From: Tillus elongatus
Lineage: Eukaryota > Arthropoda > Insecta > Coleoptera > Cleridae
Direction of reading: 5' to 3'
Length of the DNA: 64,000 nucleotides
Assembly (NCBI GenBank): GCA_964006375.1
Contig: OZ023269.1
Location: 5,582,501 to 5,646,500, forward strand
Shown here: positions 1 through 12,101 of the stretch, piece after piece
How positions within the stretch are numbered: position 1 is the stretch's first letter
How the letters are laid out: every line of letters begins with the position of its first letter
The notes under the pieces: model-generated
Told to the model about the DNA's origin: nothing
Database searches by the model: none
What the model saw: the letters and a program-made list of their open reading frames with translations, nothing else
Program-made: the position numbers and the translations under genes

Positions 1-300
1 GGGTCAGTTTCAGTTTTGGTCTGTTTACACATATACAAGGTGACGCTTTTCTACATCAACGCTCAATATATCCGTTATTGTACAAGATATGACAAAAAAG
101 TATATACGTTAATTATAGGGTATCTCGAGCTGCATCTTATAAACTTATTTTGACAATTACAGGTTGGCCCATAAGTCGTTGGTGATACACACTTTCTTTT
201 TTCAATAGAACAACCCCTTATTTTATTAAATTTTTTGTGTTTGTCAGCGAATTATAATGCATGTTTGTAAGAAAAAAAAATTGATATCGTTAATCGTTTT
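1..300 (+). repeat. AT-core block, short-core subtype (left-truncated by window)
   Basis: It opens inside the family arm (GGGTCAGTTTCAGTTTT), then a short ATATACAAGGTGACGC joint replaces the (AT)n tract, followed by the core (CAATATATCCGTTATT, GGCCCATAAGTCGTTGG). The same joint (ACAGGGTGACGCATTTCTAC in relatives) occurs at 5738-5770, 38195-38215 and 54120-54150, defining a subtype that lacks both the (AT)n tract and about 500 bp of core. No coding capacity is seen. Confidence 0.75.
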
Positions 301-375
301 TGAGTGATTTCAATTGTTTGCAAACTTTCACGTTTTTGCACATATTTCAAACACATATTTTTTTTAATTCAACAA

Positions 376-470
376 CACACCACGAGGGCTTACAGCCTAA
401 ATACTATCGTATCGTGGGTGTTGACAAGGAGGAAAGAGGCAGCTTGTTAATTCTGGACTTGAGGGTTTCA
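376..470 (-). mobile_element. LINE-A 3' end fragment (CR1/Jockey-like)
   Basis: This carries the 3' terminal sequence of the LINE-A family, read on the minus strand and ending in TGTTGTTG. The same 90 bp occurs at about 2199, 16400, 25415 and 52403 attached to reverse-transcriptase coding sequence. Here only the extreme 3' end survives, directly upstream of a SINE fragment. Confidence 0.75.
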
Positions 471-539
471 CAAATTGTGAAAGCGACTTATGCCTCTGAG
501 CTGAAGGGTACCGACTTCGGTATCAGCGTAACCTCAACA

Positions 540-757
540 TCATCGCATTGTATTTTAGCAAGTTGAATGTCTGCACGTTTCGTCCTTCGGAGGGAGCGTA
601 AGTTCCTCGGTCCCATGTCCATTCAATGTTGGACACGTTGAAAATCCCTGCCCTCCTTACATAAACATAAAGGTAGGGGTTCGGCAAATATTACAGGATA
701 GTGTGGTGAAACTGTTCACTGGCGTCGGTGATCGGCCATAGTCGCGGAAATAGACCA
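540..757 (+). mobile_element. tRNA-derived SINE, 5'-truncated copy
   Basis: This matches the body of the SINE at 63125-63482 in opposite orientation: shared stretches include CAAGTTGAATGTCTGCACG, GGGGTTCGG, CAGGATAGTG, TGGCGTCGGTGAT and TCGCGGAAATAG. The tRNA-like head with the A and B boxes is missing. The copy runs straight into an (AT)n tract, where other copies have a CA-rich tail. Confidence 0.8.
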
Positions 758-761
758 ACCT

Positions 762-762
<1 letters not shown>

Positions 763-846
<84 letters not shown>
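763..846. repeat. (AT)n microsatellite after SINE tail
   Basis: About 42 uninterrupted AT dinucleotides follow the SINE fragment. The Tyr-Ile open frames across it on both strands are artefacts. No block arm is recognised on either side. Confidence 0.95.
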
Positions 847-849
<3 letters not shown>

Positions 850-2198
850 AATCATTTCCATCTTCCTAAATTATTAAGTGATTATATAATATTTCAAATG
901 GTAACCAACGTAATAAAAGGAACTTTTTACAATTAGCAACAAATATATCTGATGGAGATACAATTTTTAGTTTTTATAATTTCTGCTCTTCGATTTCCTA
1001 CATCAGAAATATCTCAAATAAAAAAGAAACCATGTGTTCAAAAGAGAAAATAAGTTGAAAGTAACTTTCCACTATCTTAAAACAATAATATCAATAACAA
1101 CAAGTTTTGTTATCATTACTTACTATATTAATAGAAAACGTCATTGAAACAAAAAATAACATGAAAATACATATAGGACTAAATGGCTTTACAAAGCATT
1201 CAATGCAAAATACTCATCTAAACTGTTTAAGCTCTGTTGAATGAGATAATATTTTAATTAATTTAAAAAAAAACTTATTATTAACTCTAATAGAAGAGAT
1301 CCCAAATAAAAGAAAATCTTCTTCATATCCTCAAATCTACAACTGCTGTGACATAAATTCGCGAAATAAAATGATACAACTAATTTATGGAAGAAAGTGT
1401 CAGCCAAAAAACCCTGTAATGTTCTACATTATATATAAAACTATTATTTATATTATGTCTTGCTATAAAATTTTTCTTGTAAAATTATAGTACTAAACCC
1501 ATATATTTTATTCACTATATTACTTTATTATCTTTTACACATCACATCTCTGAAATAAACATTTGTGGCGTAGTAGGATTATTTTCGTGATTCAGAAGAT
1601 ACAAGACGAACTGCGTATTGGGCTCTAAATTGACATTGAACTTTAAGGATTATGATTGAAAAACCAAACACGAGAACCCTATTAGCGAAGTCTACTTTCA
1701 CAGCCGCCTGATCCCCATCTCAGTAAAATATATAGCGGACACGTTGGATCGTAAATATCTGAAATATTTATATAGGTAATTGAAAAGTTAATTCTAGTTC
1801 TTTAGAACGTCTATAGAAATAAGAGTTACAGCAAACTTGTGTGCCTAATATATTTAGTTACTGATTAAAATTTTTGTTTAGCTGGTACATGAATCCAACG
1901 AGTCAAAAACACAAATTAAAGTAGGGGGATGGGCTCGTATTTGGCTAAGACGTAAGCCATTGGCACAGTTTGACAATTAAAATAAGTATACATGATATAA
2001 CAAAATTAGCTATAACATTATTATTATTATGCCCTTATCATATGAATTTAATTCTTTCGTGGTACATTTGGTCCCTCGAAATACAAGAGTTTTGCACTAC
2101 GTTCATCTTTATCTAACTGGAGGCTATAACGATAAACATAACTTTTTTATCTATTACATATTACAAGGCTCTGATTTTTCTAACGATTTTTTGTAATT
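847..2198. other. AT-rich intergenic stretch, nothing recognised
   Basis: No open frame with a recognisable domain, no terminal repeat and no family match to the rest of the window was seen. Confidence 0.5.
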
Positions 2199-2890
2199 TT
2201 AACAACACACCACGAGGACTTACAGCCTAAATACTAGCGTACCGTGGGTGTCGACAAGGAGGAAAGAGGCAACTAGTTAATTCTGGACTTGAAGGTTTGG
2301 AGGTTCGCAGGAGAAGGAAAAAATGTGCCGGCAAGCAGTTCCACAACTTGGAAGCCCTCGGGACAAAAGAGCTGGCATAACAAGATGTTCTATGTCTCGT
2401 GAGCTGGACAGTAACATTCGCTCTGTTCCCCTGGTAGATCTCTTGAAGGCAGCAGGTCGAGTAACTATGGAAGAAAGCTTCTCTGAGCAGTGCCCGTGCA
2501 GATATCTATAAAAGAGCAAGGGAGGTTACCAACGGCAGGTTGGTGGGCAAGGGATGGCAGCCTTTGACTGAGGGTAGGGTCACCGATGCGACGCATTGCT
2601 CTCTTCTGAATGGAGTTCAGGATAGCGAATGTAGAAGCGGCAGAGGCACGCCAGATGTGGGAGCCGTATTCAAGGTTTGGCCTTATTTGTGAATTATATA
2701 AGGTATAGAGATTAGCTGGTGAAAAGTATTTGCAAACCCGGAAAAGGAAACCTATTTTCTTAGCAGCCACTTCTGCAATTGATGTGACATGTTAGTGCCA
2801 ATTGACATTTCGATCTACAGAAATGCCAACAACTGAAAAGGATTCATTACTTTGAATAACTTGGTTAGGGCTGGTGTATCTCTTATGTGA
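2199..2890 (-). mobile_element. LINE-A fragment, RT C-terminal region (CR1/Jockey-like)
   Basis: The minus strand encodes the end of a non-LTR reverse-transcriptase protein. Visible blocks in order are VDRNVNWH, AAKKIGFLFRVCKYFSPANL, IRPNLEYGSHIW, IQKRAMRRIGDPTL, then after a frameshift HGHCSEKLSSIV and a region ending in the 3' UTR with terminal TGTTGTTG. The order IRPxLEYxSHIW, then a basic QKRA segment, then YLHGxCSxEL is characteristic of Jockey/CR1-type LINEs. The RT palm lies upstream and is absent, so this is a 5'-truncated dead copy. At least two frame disruptions are needed to join the pieces. Four more copies of the same 3' end lie in the window. Confidence 0.85.
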
Positions 2891-4499
2891 CAGAAAGCAC
2901 TCCCACTCTTCGAAACCCTACTTCCAACGGTTTTTTTTCTATGCTGCTTTTCCCGTTTTCTTAAGAGAACTGTCCGTTTGCCATTTTTGTCTGTAGATTT
3001 TTGTGAGCTGTTGTACTTTATTGTGTCTTTTTGGACAACGGTTATGTGTAAAGTGATTATAGTTTATGGTAATTGGTAATTCTTGTGACTGGCTGTTAGG
3101 TTCTGCAGTTGCTAAGTTATAGTGTTTAAGTTTTCTGTTATCGCATATTCCTTACGACCGCCATTGCATTTCCACATGATTTGCTTGAGTGGCCATTTTT
3201 TATGTTTACTTCTGAGTGAGTAATCGTGGGGATCTGTACAGAAAGCTCCTAAATTTGCCGTATTTCGAGATACGTTAGATAAAACCACCCAGCAGATTAC
3301 GAGATTTTACCCCAACCATTCGTCCCCAGGTATTATCGTGAAGACCTTTGGTTCGGAGATCGTTCCGTCCATCAATTAGCTAGCAGATGCTATTTGGATC
3401 CCTTGGCCTCCCCGACACTGTCTAGGATGGGTTCCTAAGATAAGTACCTCCCAATTTTATATTGACTACGTTATCTCGGAATTTAATGGGATTATCAGAA
3501 GTAATGAGAATCATTTTGTGGACTATTATGCTAATCAATTAAATACACCTCACACCAGTTATGTTGACTATTCGGAGATACGTCACGGGTTAAATGTAAA
3601 CCTCCGCATAAAATTTATCAAATATTAGGTAGTCTTTGTTTATTTAATCTGTACCATTTTTTTCTAGCTCTTCTGTAATAATTTTTGTGAACGTTCTTGG
3701 CAGCCAATTACGGGAAAGATGCTTAGCTTTAACGCAGATTATTTTAATAACTATTGGTATTCCAAATTTACGAAGTTAATAATTGTCAATACACCGTTAA
3801 CCTATCAGATATAATACATTGTTTTTAAATTGACTATGTTTAAAGATCGATACCTTATCAAAATATTATCATACAATGAATATATTTTAATTTTACTTAG
3901 TAATTTTAATATTTATACACTTCATGTTTATTTTTGCACGTATCATATTTATATAGGTATATTTTCTATTTTATCATTTTCTAATAAAGAAAAACTAAAA
4001 CTTTAATTTAGTCAGTGAATTGTTTTGGTCAATGTTTTACTACATGTTCAGTACATGTTTACTACAGATCCTATAAATTTTGGGCTCCTCATTTAAAGCT
4101 AAGGCAAGTGTACTTGACGTACCTATGACATGATGCGTCTGGCTTTTCATCCTTCCATTGATGTTATTGTAACAATTACTTTTAGGCCAAGCAATACCTA
4201 GCACATTTATAAAAAAAAACTAATTTAGCCGTGTCGTGAATAAACATTGACCATCTAGATTTTGCAGTCGACTGCAGGCATCTAAGACTGCTGGCGCCCT
4301 TATAAATTGTTTATTGAATTAATGCTCCCTGCAGAAATATACAACTAGAGTTAAAAGAAAAGCATTCAACACGAACCACCCTGAGATTGCCAGAGCATAA
4401 GCGTTGCCTGATGTTAATTCAGGATTCGCATTAACTTCACTTTTAGATTGTTCTGTTATTATTTTTTGTTAGGCTATTACAGCAGAACTGAAGATTGGT
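2891..4499. other. Intergenic; one short unassigned coding-like stretch
   Basis: Mostly featureless AT-rich sequence. On the plus strand about 3451-3627 there is an open stretch of roughly 58 codons (contains QFYIDYVISEFNG, SNENHFVDYYANQ and HGLNVNLRIKFIKY before a stop) that reads more like protein than random sequence. I cannot assign it, and upstream frames are broken. Confidence 0.4.
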
Positions 4500-4865
<366 letters not shown>

Positions 4866-5221
4866 CGTTATCATAACGCACTTGCTACGTCACGACGTTT
4901 TAAAAGGTGCAGGCTTTTGGCTTACAGTAAAAATTTGTATTATGTTGTAGCAAATAAATGAGTTTAATTAAGGTTCCTTAAAAAATCAAAAGCAATATTT
5001 CATCCAAGAAAAATACGTTCAAAAGACATGAGCTAAAGCTCTCCTGCCTGCCTTCCTTCATTTTTCTAAATTCTAATCCCGATTGAAAAGATAATGAGCA
5101 ATTTTGTTAACGCAATAAGAAGGAACACGATCGATAATGCGGAACGGTTCGTTGTTGACTTCTTGATAACGTGCTATTATCATTATCATATTTTATTATT
5201 GGGTCTAACTTTAAATAAAAA
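4866..5221. other. Intergenic with a block-end relic
   Basis: At about 4862-4895 a degraded copy of the block's CATAACGCACTTGCTGCGTC end follows the arm. Nothing else is recognised. Confidence 0.45.
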
Positions 5222-5885
5222 AGTCTGGACGCAGCAAGTGCGTTATGGAAGTGAAATTTCATAAAAATGTTTATAATAGCAAATATGTCTCTTTAAGGCA
5301 AGCATGCACCAACTTGGTCACCGGTAAAACCTATATAATAGAAACAATGTACAATATTTTATCAAAATAACTTGTTTGAAAATGTACAACAATTTTCCGA
5401 AAATAAACTTAAAATGTTTCCGAGAAAACTCGTTTCCTAGCCGACGAACGTTAGGTTAATAGAAAACTGAGTTATTGAATTTTGAAGCATTCAATGAAAA
5501 TTCGTTGCCAAAACGCACTTACTGCGTCTCGATTTTTTTTACAAATGTACATCATATTTCGATGAAAAATGCAAAAATGCAATAAGGGATGTTAAAAAAA
5601 AAATGTAGGTATCACCAACGACTTATGAGCTAGCCTGTGATTGTCAAAATAATTTTATAAGATGCAGCTCAAGACACCCTATAAATAACGTATACTTTTT
5701 TCACGTATCTTGCATAATCAGAATTATACTGAGGTTTTCCGTAGAAATGCGTCACCCTGTATATATGTAAACAAAAAGTAAGCCTGGATATGGATTCTGG
5801 GGAGCCTCGTTTGCGCTCATTTGAAAAAATCCTTTTAGAATTCAAAAGCCGCGGTTTCCTCATTAACTAATTTTTCTACGAAAAT
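5222..5885 (-). repeat. AT-core block, short-core subtype, with 320-bp unit
   Basis: The 320-bp unit lies at 5224-5535, bounded by CTGGACGCAGCAAGTGCG and its diverged inverse (AACGCACTTACTGCGTC). It is followed by the short core and the GTAGAAATGCGTCACCCTG joint, then the arm ending at a TTTTTCTACGAAAATTAG hairpin. Organisation matches the copy at 53610-54285. Confidence 0.8.
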
Positions 5886-6181
5886 TAGTTAAAAATTATA
5901 GACCGTTTAACCATAAACTTAACTAAAACTACTTCCAAAGCATCAGAGAAAGTGTCTATTTGAAATGAATTTTGTAAATATTTGATTGAAATGAAGGGCA
6001 ATGATGGTTAAAGCTGAAACTTAAGGGTTTGCAGAACACTCTTTACATAATCCGCATTTATTTAAGGTTCTTTGCCTAAATGTTGTCAATGTTGAGGATA
6101 CCCCATATTTTTTTCTCTTTAAATGTCTCCAACTTTTTTGTCTTTAAACTTAAAGACCTAAATTTTGGTAAATTGTTCACC

Positions 6182-6267
<86 letters not shown>

Positions 6268-6390
6268 GAAACTGACCCTGGTTATTGATTCTAGGTAGCC
6301 TAGTTCGCGCTCATTTGAAGATATGTTTTCTAAATTCAAAAGGCGGGATCTCCGGATGATTATTAATTTCTCAAGTCACTTCAAACCTTA
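5886..6390 (-). repeat. AT-core block with (AT)n at 6184-6264
   Basis: On the minus strand the arm (from about 6390) is followed by 80 bp of (AT)n and then diverged long-core sequence: CATTTAAAGAGAAAAAAATA, CTTCATTTCAATCAA and TCATTTCAAATAGACAC are recognisable against the copies at 41.9 and 44.3 kb. It sits tandemly next to the block at 5222-5885 in the same orientation. Confidence 0.7.
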
Positions 6391-6828
6391 TTTTAAATTA
6401 ACCTTTACGAGCAAAAAGAAAAACCAATGTGCGGTTTCTACGTACAGATTTTTTCAATGTAAGCGTGGGTGTACACATTTTGAATCCAGTATTATAAGTG
6501 GTATCCCGATTTTTTCACGTTTCCATCCCTGTAGAGAAATTATTCAGTTATGTCTGCCCGACTCAAAGATGATCCAACGATATTGACTACCTCTAAATGA
6601 GAAAAAAGCCATCGATGTGAAACTTTTGGCAACAATTACGTACCGGCAATGGGTTTGTGATATTACTGCTTGGTTTTGAAGGAGCCGGCGAGGATGAAAA
6701 TTTAGAAAATCACCAAGGCGAAATCCAAGATTCAAATGGAGATCGTGACTACTTATCTGATACTTCATTAATGTAACGGTAAATGTATTTTTTAAAGTGA
6801 TTTTCTTAAGTCTTGTCGTGTATTCCTT
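6391..6828. other. Intergenic, nothing recognised
   Basis: Contains short open frames on both strands, none with a recognisable domain. Confidence 0.45.
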
Positions 6829-7790
<962 letters not shown>

Positions 7791-8262
7791 ATTTTTTTTT
7801 CTGCATAAAATAGTTTAAAAAAATAATATAGTCTTTTACTAAGATTTTGGGGCAAGAAACTGTCCACATTTTTATTATTATTATTATTTAGGACTGTTGA
7901 TTGAAAATTATAAAATTTTATATCTTAAATATTCCATATCGTATCCATATACAGCAGTATTGATTTGAACTTATTCTGATTTGCCATTCAAAAAATAAAC
8001 TATTTTCTTTTAAATTTTCTCCGAAACTTAAAAGGTGAACTTATCCTGTTCTTGCACCAAAGTGTTCAATTTGCAATAAGTTATTCAGAATTGTTGCTTT
8101 AGCTGGTGTACAGAATTTGTGCGAGGTGCTTTATGATAAAGTGTGCTAAAATTTTGGTAAGTATAAACGTGAGATTTATATGTAATCTAGGTTATTAGGT
8201 ATCTTTTATCGTCGGTCACCTCAATTACTGTCATTATAGTGCATCGTTTGAGCGCAAAGTAG
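7791..8262. other. Intergenic, nothing recognised
   Basis: AT-rich sequence between a block and the Tigger-like element; nothing recognised. Confidence 0.45.
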
Positions 8263-8843
8263 TGGTCCAACCATCCTCCTGCATGAGGATAGATGGACCA
8301 GTGATATCGAGGAGAGTGGGGCTTAAGTATTAACGTGGTTTTCACGTTTTAGGAAATGCCGAACACACACATTCGCAAAGCAAATGAAAGACCAAGCAGA
8401 CTATGGACCGCAAATGATTTTCAGTCAGCGACAGACGCACTTTCTTCGCGCAATATGTATGTAAATGAAGCAGCTAGAGTTACATTAAAACCTAGACCAA
8501 AAAGCAACGACACGGAGAAGTGCAGTAGACTGGACCCAGATTCAATGCTCGGTTCAAATGCTGAAGAAAAACTACCAAATCACATAAAGAAACTCCAAAA
8601 TAATGGTTTCCGTCCACAAGGCAAAAATTTAGAGAAATGACATACAAAATGGCTATCGAGCTAAACAAAAAAATAAGTTTAATGAAGATGAAGGCATTGA
8701 ATGCAGAAATACTGTCATTTGCAAATTTTTGTGTGCTAATAATTTTTAGGTAAAGAGGGTAAGAGGTGGTTGGCTTTTTTTTCTCAGAATAAGATCTAAT
8801 ATTGCAGTGTGAAAAACTAAAAATGTTTCTGCTGCTGTGGTAG

Positions 8844-10034
8844 TAGTAGCAGTGGTGGGGAGGCCAACGCCAAGCAAGTAGGCCACAATGGGCCCTTTTT
8901 GCCAACCCCAGCAACCCAGCAACCATGCTCTACTCTTCCTCGGTTCCGTCGCCAAACCGCCTCAACCTCGAAATGAAAGCCGTGACGGTCTTCAATTGGA
9001 CGGTACTTACCTGATTCCTCTGCAGAGTCCTCGATCCGAACAATTCTGCTCGAAGACTCCCAAAAGCCTCACATTCATACAGGTAGTGGTAGGACGTTTC
9101 TTCATCCTCGCCGCATTCCTGGCAAATGGGATCCCTCTCTACGCCTATCAATGTGAGGTGTCTTCTAAGGGCGCAGTGGCCTGTCAGCACCCCGAGGATG
9201 CGGCGAAGCGTAGGCCGACTCCTTCCGAGTAGCCAGACAGCTTTATCTCTGTCCGGCCCCTCCACGAAGTCCCTCGCCTGCCTGCAGCCACCAACTGACC
9301 CCCAGTGCCTCTCCATCGCTTTCTCGGTCCACCTGTCTAAGGCGACAGAGACTGTCTTCCTACTTATGCCTATCGCAGGTTCCGGGCCACAGAACGGCCG
9401 CCGGGAACCGAGTTTTGCAAGATTATTCGCCACCTCATTCCCCGTTACGCCACAGTGTCCCGGAACCCACACCAATTGCACCTCCCTCGTCCTGGCTAGC
9501 CCTCTGAGGGCGTCCTGAACCATGGGTGGCCAGATTCTGGCCGCGCAGACCGCCCGGAGGACCGCCTGGCTATCCGAGCAAATGCACACACATTTCTCGG
9601 GACTCATCTTCACATCCTATCTATTGTCCACAGACAGGATAGCATACGCCTCTGTTTCAAATGCCGTGGTGTATGCGCCAAGAGCATAGCTCTCGCGCAC
9701 CCCCAGGCCCTCGATGTATATTCCTGCCCCGGAGGATTGGTGGTCCTCCAGCCGCGATCCGTCGGTGAAACAGACCAGGCTTGCGGGCTGGAATGCAACC
9801 TCATTTTCCCTCCACTGATCTCTACTAGGGATTCTGAGGGTATATGGCGTAGTCAACCTAATATCGTCCTCGGCATCCCGTATCTTTATGGCGGAAATCG
9901 GAATTTCCTTTTCCACCTCCTTGGTGACTCTTGCATGCCCTATTACTGCTCCCTCTCCGCACCAGTTACCTGAGTCCCGGATTCTAAGATGCGACGCCAT
10001 AGCCTCCCTTCTGATACAGATGGGAAGCGGCTGT
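8844..10034 (-). mobile_element. RNase-H-bearing LINE, 5'-truncated, inserted in Tigger-like element
   Basis: The insertion is bounded by an 11-bp direct duplication, TGCTGTGGTAG, at 8833-8843 and 10035-10045, the hallmark of target-primed insertion. The sequence is visibly more GC-rich than its surroundings and has few disruptions, suggesting a younger insertion from a source with different base composition. The 3' end is a TAC/TAG-rich short repeat. Only the C-terminal RNase H and zinc-knuckle region of the polyprotein is present. RNase H plus a terminal Cys/His motif points to the I/R1/LOA side of non-LTR elements. Confidence 0.8.
8930..10034 (-). pseudogene. LINE polyprotein C-terminus: RNase H and CCHC-like domain
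   Basis: On the minus strand RNase H opens with LVCFTDGSRL (catalytic Asp), then TAFETEAYAIL (catalytic Glu). After one frameshift near 9613-9617 come CICSDSQAVL (Asp) and VWVPGHCGVTGNEVANNLA. In the last motif the usual A-D-x-L-A reads A-N-N-L-A, so the fourth acidic residue appears replaced by Asn. Downstream is RRILGVLTGHCALRRHLTLI followed by CQECGEDEETSYHYLYEC, the zinc-knuckle-like end typical of these LINEs. The frame ends at 8930. The 5' part (endonuclease, RT) is missing through truncation. One frameshift in about 360 codons suggests recent inactivation. Confidence 0.85.
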
Positions 10035-11409
10035 TGCTGTGGTAGAAGAAGGTCCAGGAAAATTGTACTAAAGTTTTTTGAAGAGCTTGAAAACACTTTA
10101 ACGGAACGCTCGTTATTTGACAAACCTGGGAATAAATTTAATTGTGATGAAACTGGTCTCTAGTTTAATAACAGAGCAGGTCAAATTCTTACCCAAAAAG
10201 TATCAAAATGTAGTAATCTTGGAGAAAAAGGAGAACCTGTTAGCGATTTGGCATGGTTCAACGCTGAAGGCGGATATTTACCTCCATACTGCGTTTTCAA
10301 GGGCAAAAACAGAAAAGATAAAGGCGGCGATGGAATGCCCCAAGGATCACCCATAAGAATGTCTGAAAAGTCAGCGTATGTAAATTCAGAAATATTCCTC
10401 GAGTGGATAAAGAACTATTTGTTATTAAAGAAACCATCTGAAATTGTGTTGTTATTTTTAAACAGGCACTCATTACATACTACCAATATCGAGACCCGCA
10501 AATTTGCAAAGAAACACGGACAATACTTTTCTGTTTACCTCCAACCACAAGGCACTTTCTACAACACTTAGGTCGAGGATCACTATTATGAGGCATGTCG
10601 TCTGTTTATAAACAATCAGGTAGATTGGATACTGAATAGGTTGAATTTGGGAAGCAGTTGGGCGACATATGGGGAAAATCTTCATTGGTGCGGAATGCAA
10701 TGTCAGGTTTTAGGTCGACTGGGATAATGCTCTGTAATCAAAGTGTTATCCCTGACCACGCGTTCCTGATGCAAGATCCGGTCGAACCCGTTGTAGCAAG
10801 TTATGAGCAACAAATAAGTCAGCAACGAGCAGAATTGCCACAACCAGGCTTATCTTGGCTTCAAATTAAACAAAATAGAACTCCTGAAAAATCTACCATG
10901 GCGCCTGACATTAGAGCAGGAAAGGTCTTATATTTACTTTCACTAATACCGGTTACTACTCGTGCGCTGTAGAAAATTCGCCGTCAAATGGCTGGTGTTC
11001 TTTTTTTATAAAAAGGCTTCACAAAGTAAACAAGAATCCCTAAGAAGAAAGAAGAAGTCGATACTGAAAACCCAAACAAAGAAAACCTCGCAGAGCTATT
11101 AATAAAGCTAAGGAAGACCTGCGCATTGTCAGAATATACAGAACTGGTTCTGAATGATTTTGAAGAGGACGACATCGATTTAGCCGCTATGAAAATAAAT
11201 GTGATGTACGTGGCGAAGTTTACCGAAAGACGAAGAAGAAAGATGATTGGATTTAGTGTGTATTGTGTAAAAAATTTCCAAACTACGAAACACTTTGCCA
11301 AACCTGTGGAATGACCGCCCAGAAGAAGAAGTAAGATTCTAACATTCAGGCCTTCAGGTCCAACTCAAGGCGGTTCAACAGTCCTCCCTTGGAGTGGATA
11401 GTTGGACCA

Positions 11410-11892
11410 GGTAAACAGTTGCTTATTTTTGTTATTGGATGTTACTATGTTAACTTATATGCCAAATATTACTTTAAGTGTAGCCAAAATGTTCGAGTAC
11501 GTTCCTGTTATTTTTTAAATGTTACACTGTCAAATGAAGAATCTGTATTGAGCTTGTTAAAAGATGGTGAATTTTTCTACCTATATCTTGTTATTTATAA
11601 AACAATTCATATCCAAGGGTTGTTAGAACTTGGAGACAATCCGTAGTGAGATCTGAGAGGTAGGCGGATTGCGACCTGAAATTAACAACGGCTGACTTGA
11701 CCTGACCCCGTTTTTTCTTTCCATTAACAATGGCTACAAAATGGGTGCCAAAATGCTGAGATATAAATAACCCTAAACGCGGTTCAACCTGAGAACCTAG
11801 TGTCCCCTACATTCTATTTTATGTTAGCAGTGTATGCCAGAAAACTACCCTGTTTTACTTTTAGTAAATCTGTTCTTAAAATTTATACAGAT
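11410..11892. other. Intergenic, nothing recognised
   Basis: A short open frame at 11389-11646 overlaps the Tigger-like right end and shows no domain. Confidence 0.45.
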
Positions 11893-12028
11893 ATGTTTTA
11901 GTGAATTTTCTTTAAAAAAATTCACTAATGAGGAGATCTCGACTTTTGAATTTTGAAAAAATTTCTTCAAATGAGCGCTATTTAGGACCCCTGGAACCCA
12001 AATCCGAGGTCGGTTTCAGACTTTATAT

Positions 12029-12101
<73 letters not shown>

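Larger units (their letters stand above)
8356..11315 (+). pseudogene. Tigger/pogo-like (jerky-like) transposase, degraded
   Basis: The start ATG at 8356 opens MPNTHIRKANERPSRLW, the psq-type helix-turn-helix start of this family, followed by NEAARVTL and PNHIKKLQNNGFRP. The frame then breaks, but WLFFLRIRSNIAV continues to about 8830, where the LINE intervenes. After it come KFFEELE, FNCDETGL (first catalytic Asp), GEPVSDLAWFNAEGGYLPP, EIVLLFLNRHSLHT and YLQPQGTFYN. The family's LDGHSSH has become LNRHSLH, so the second catalytic Asp reads Asn. Further on, GFRSTGIMLCNQSVIPDHAF is the usual C-terminal block, and about 11241-11310 encodes a Cys pair motif like the C-terminal zinc knuckle. Multiple stops and frameshifts make it non-functional. 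Confidence 0.75.
8263..11409 (+). mobile_element. Tigger/pogo-like DNA transposon, split by a LINE
   Basis: Terminal inverted repeats TGGTCCAACCATCC (8263-8276) and GGATAGTTGGACCA (11396-11409) agree at 13 of 14 positions. Each end also folds on itself: the left contains TGGTCCA and TGGACCA about 30 bp apart, and the right contains GGTCCAACT and AGTTGGACC about 50 bp apart. Between them lies a broken pogo/Tigger-type transposase (8356-11315). Length without the inserted LINE (8844-10034) is about 2.0 kb, normal for this group. TIR pairing was by eye. Confidence 0.7.

Noticed and set aside
8888..9518. Plus-strand open frames in the GC-rich region
   Set aside because: They are shadows of the minus-strand RNase H coding sequence.
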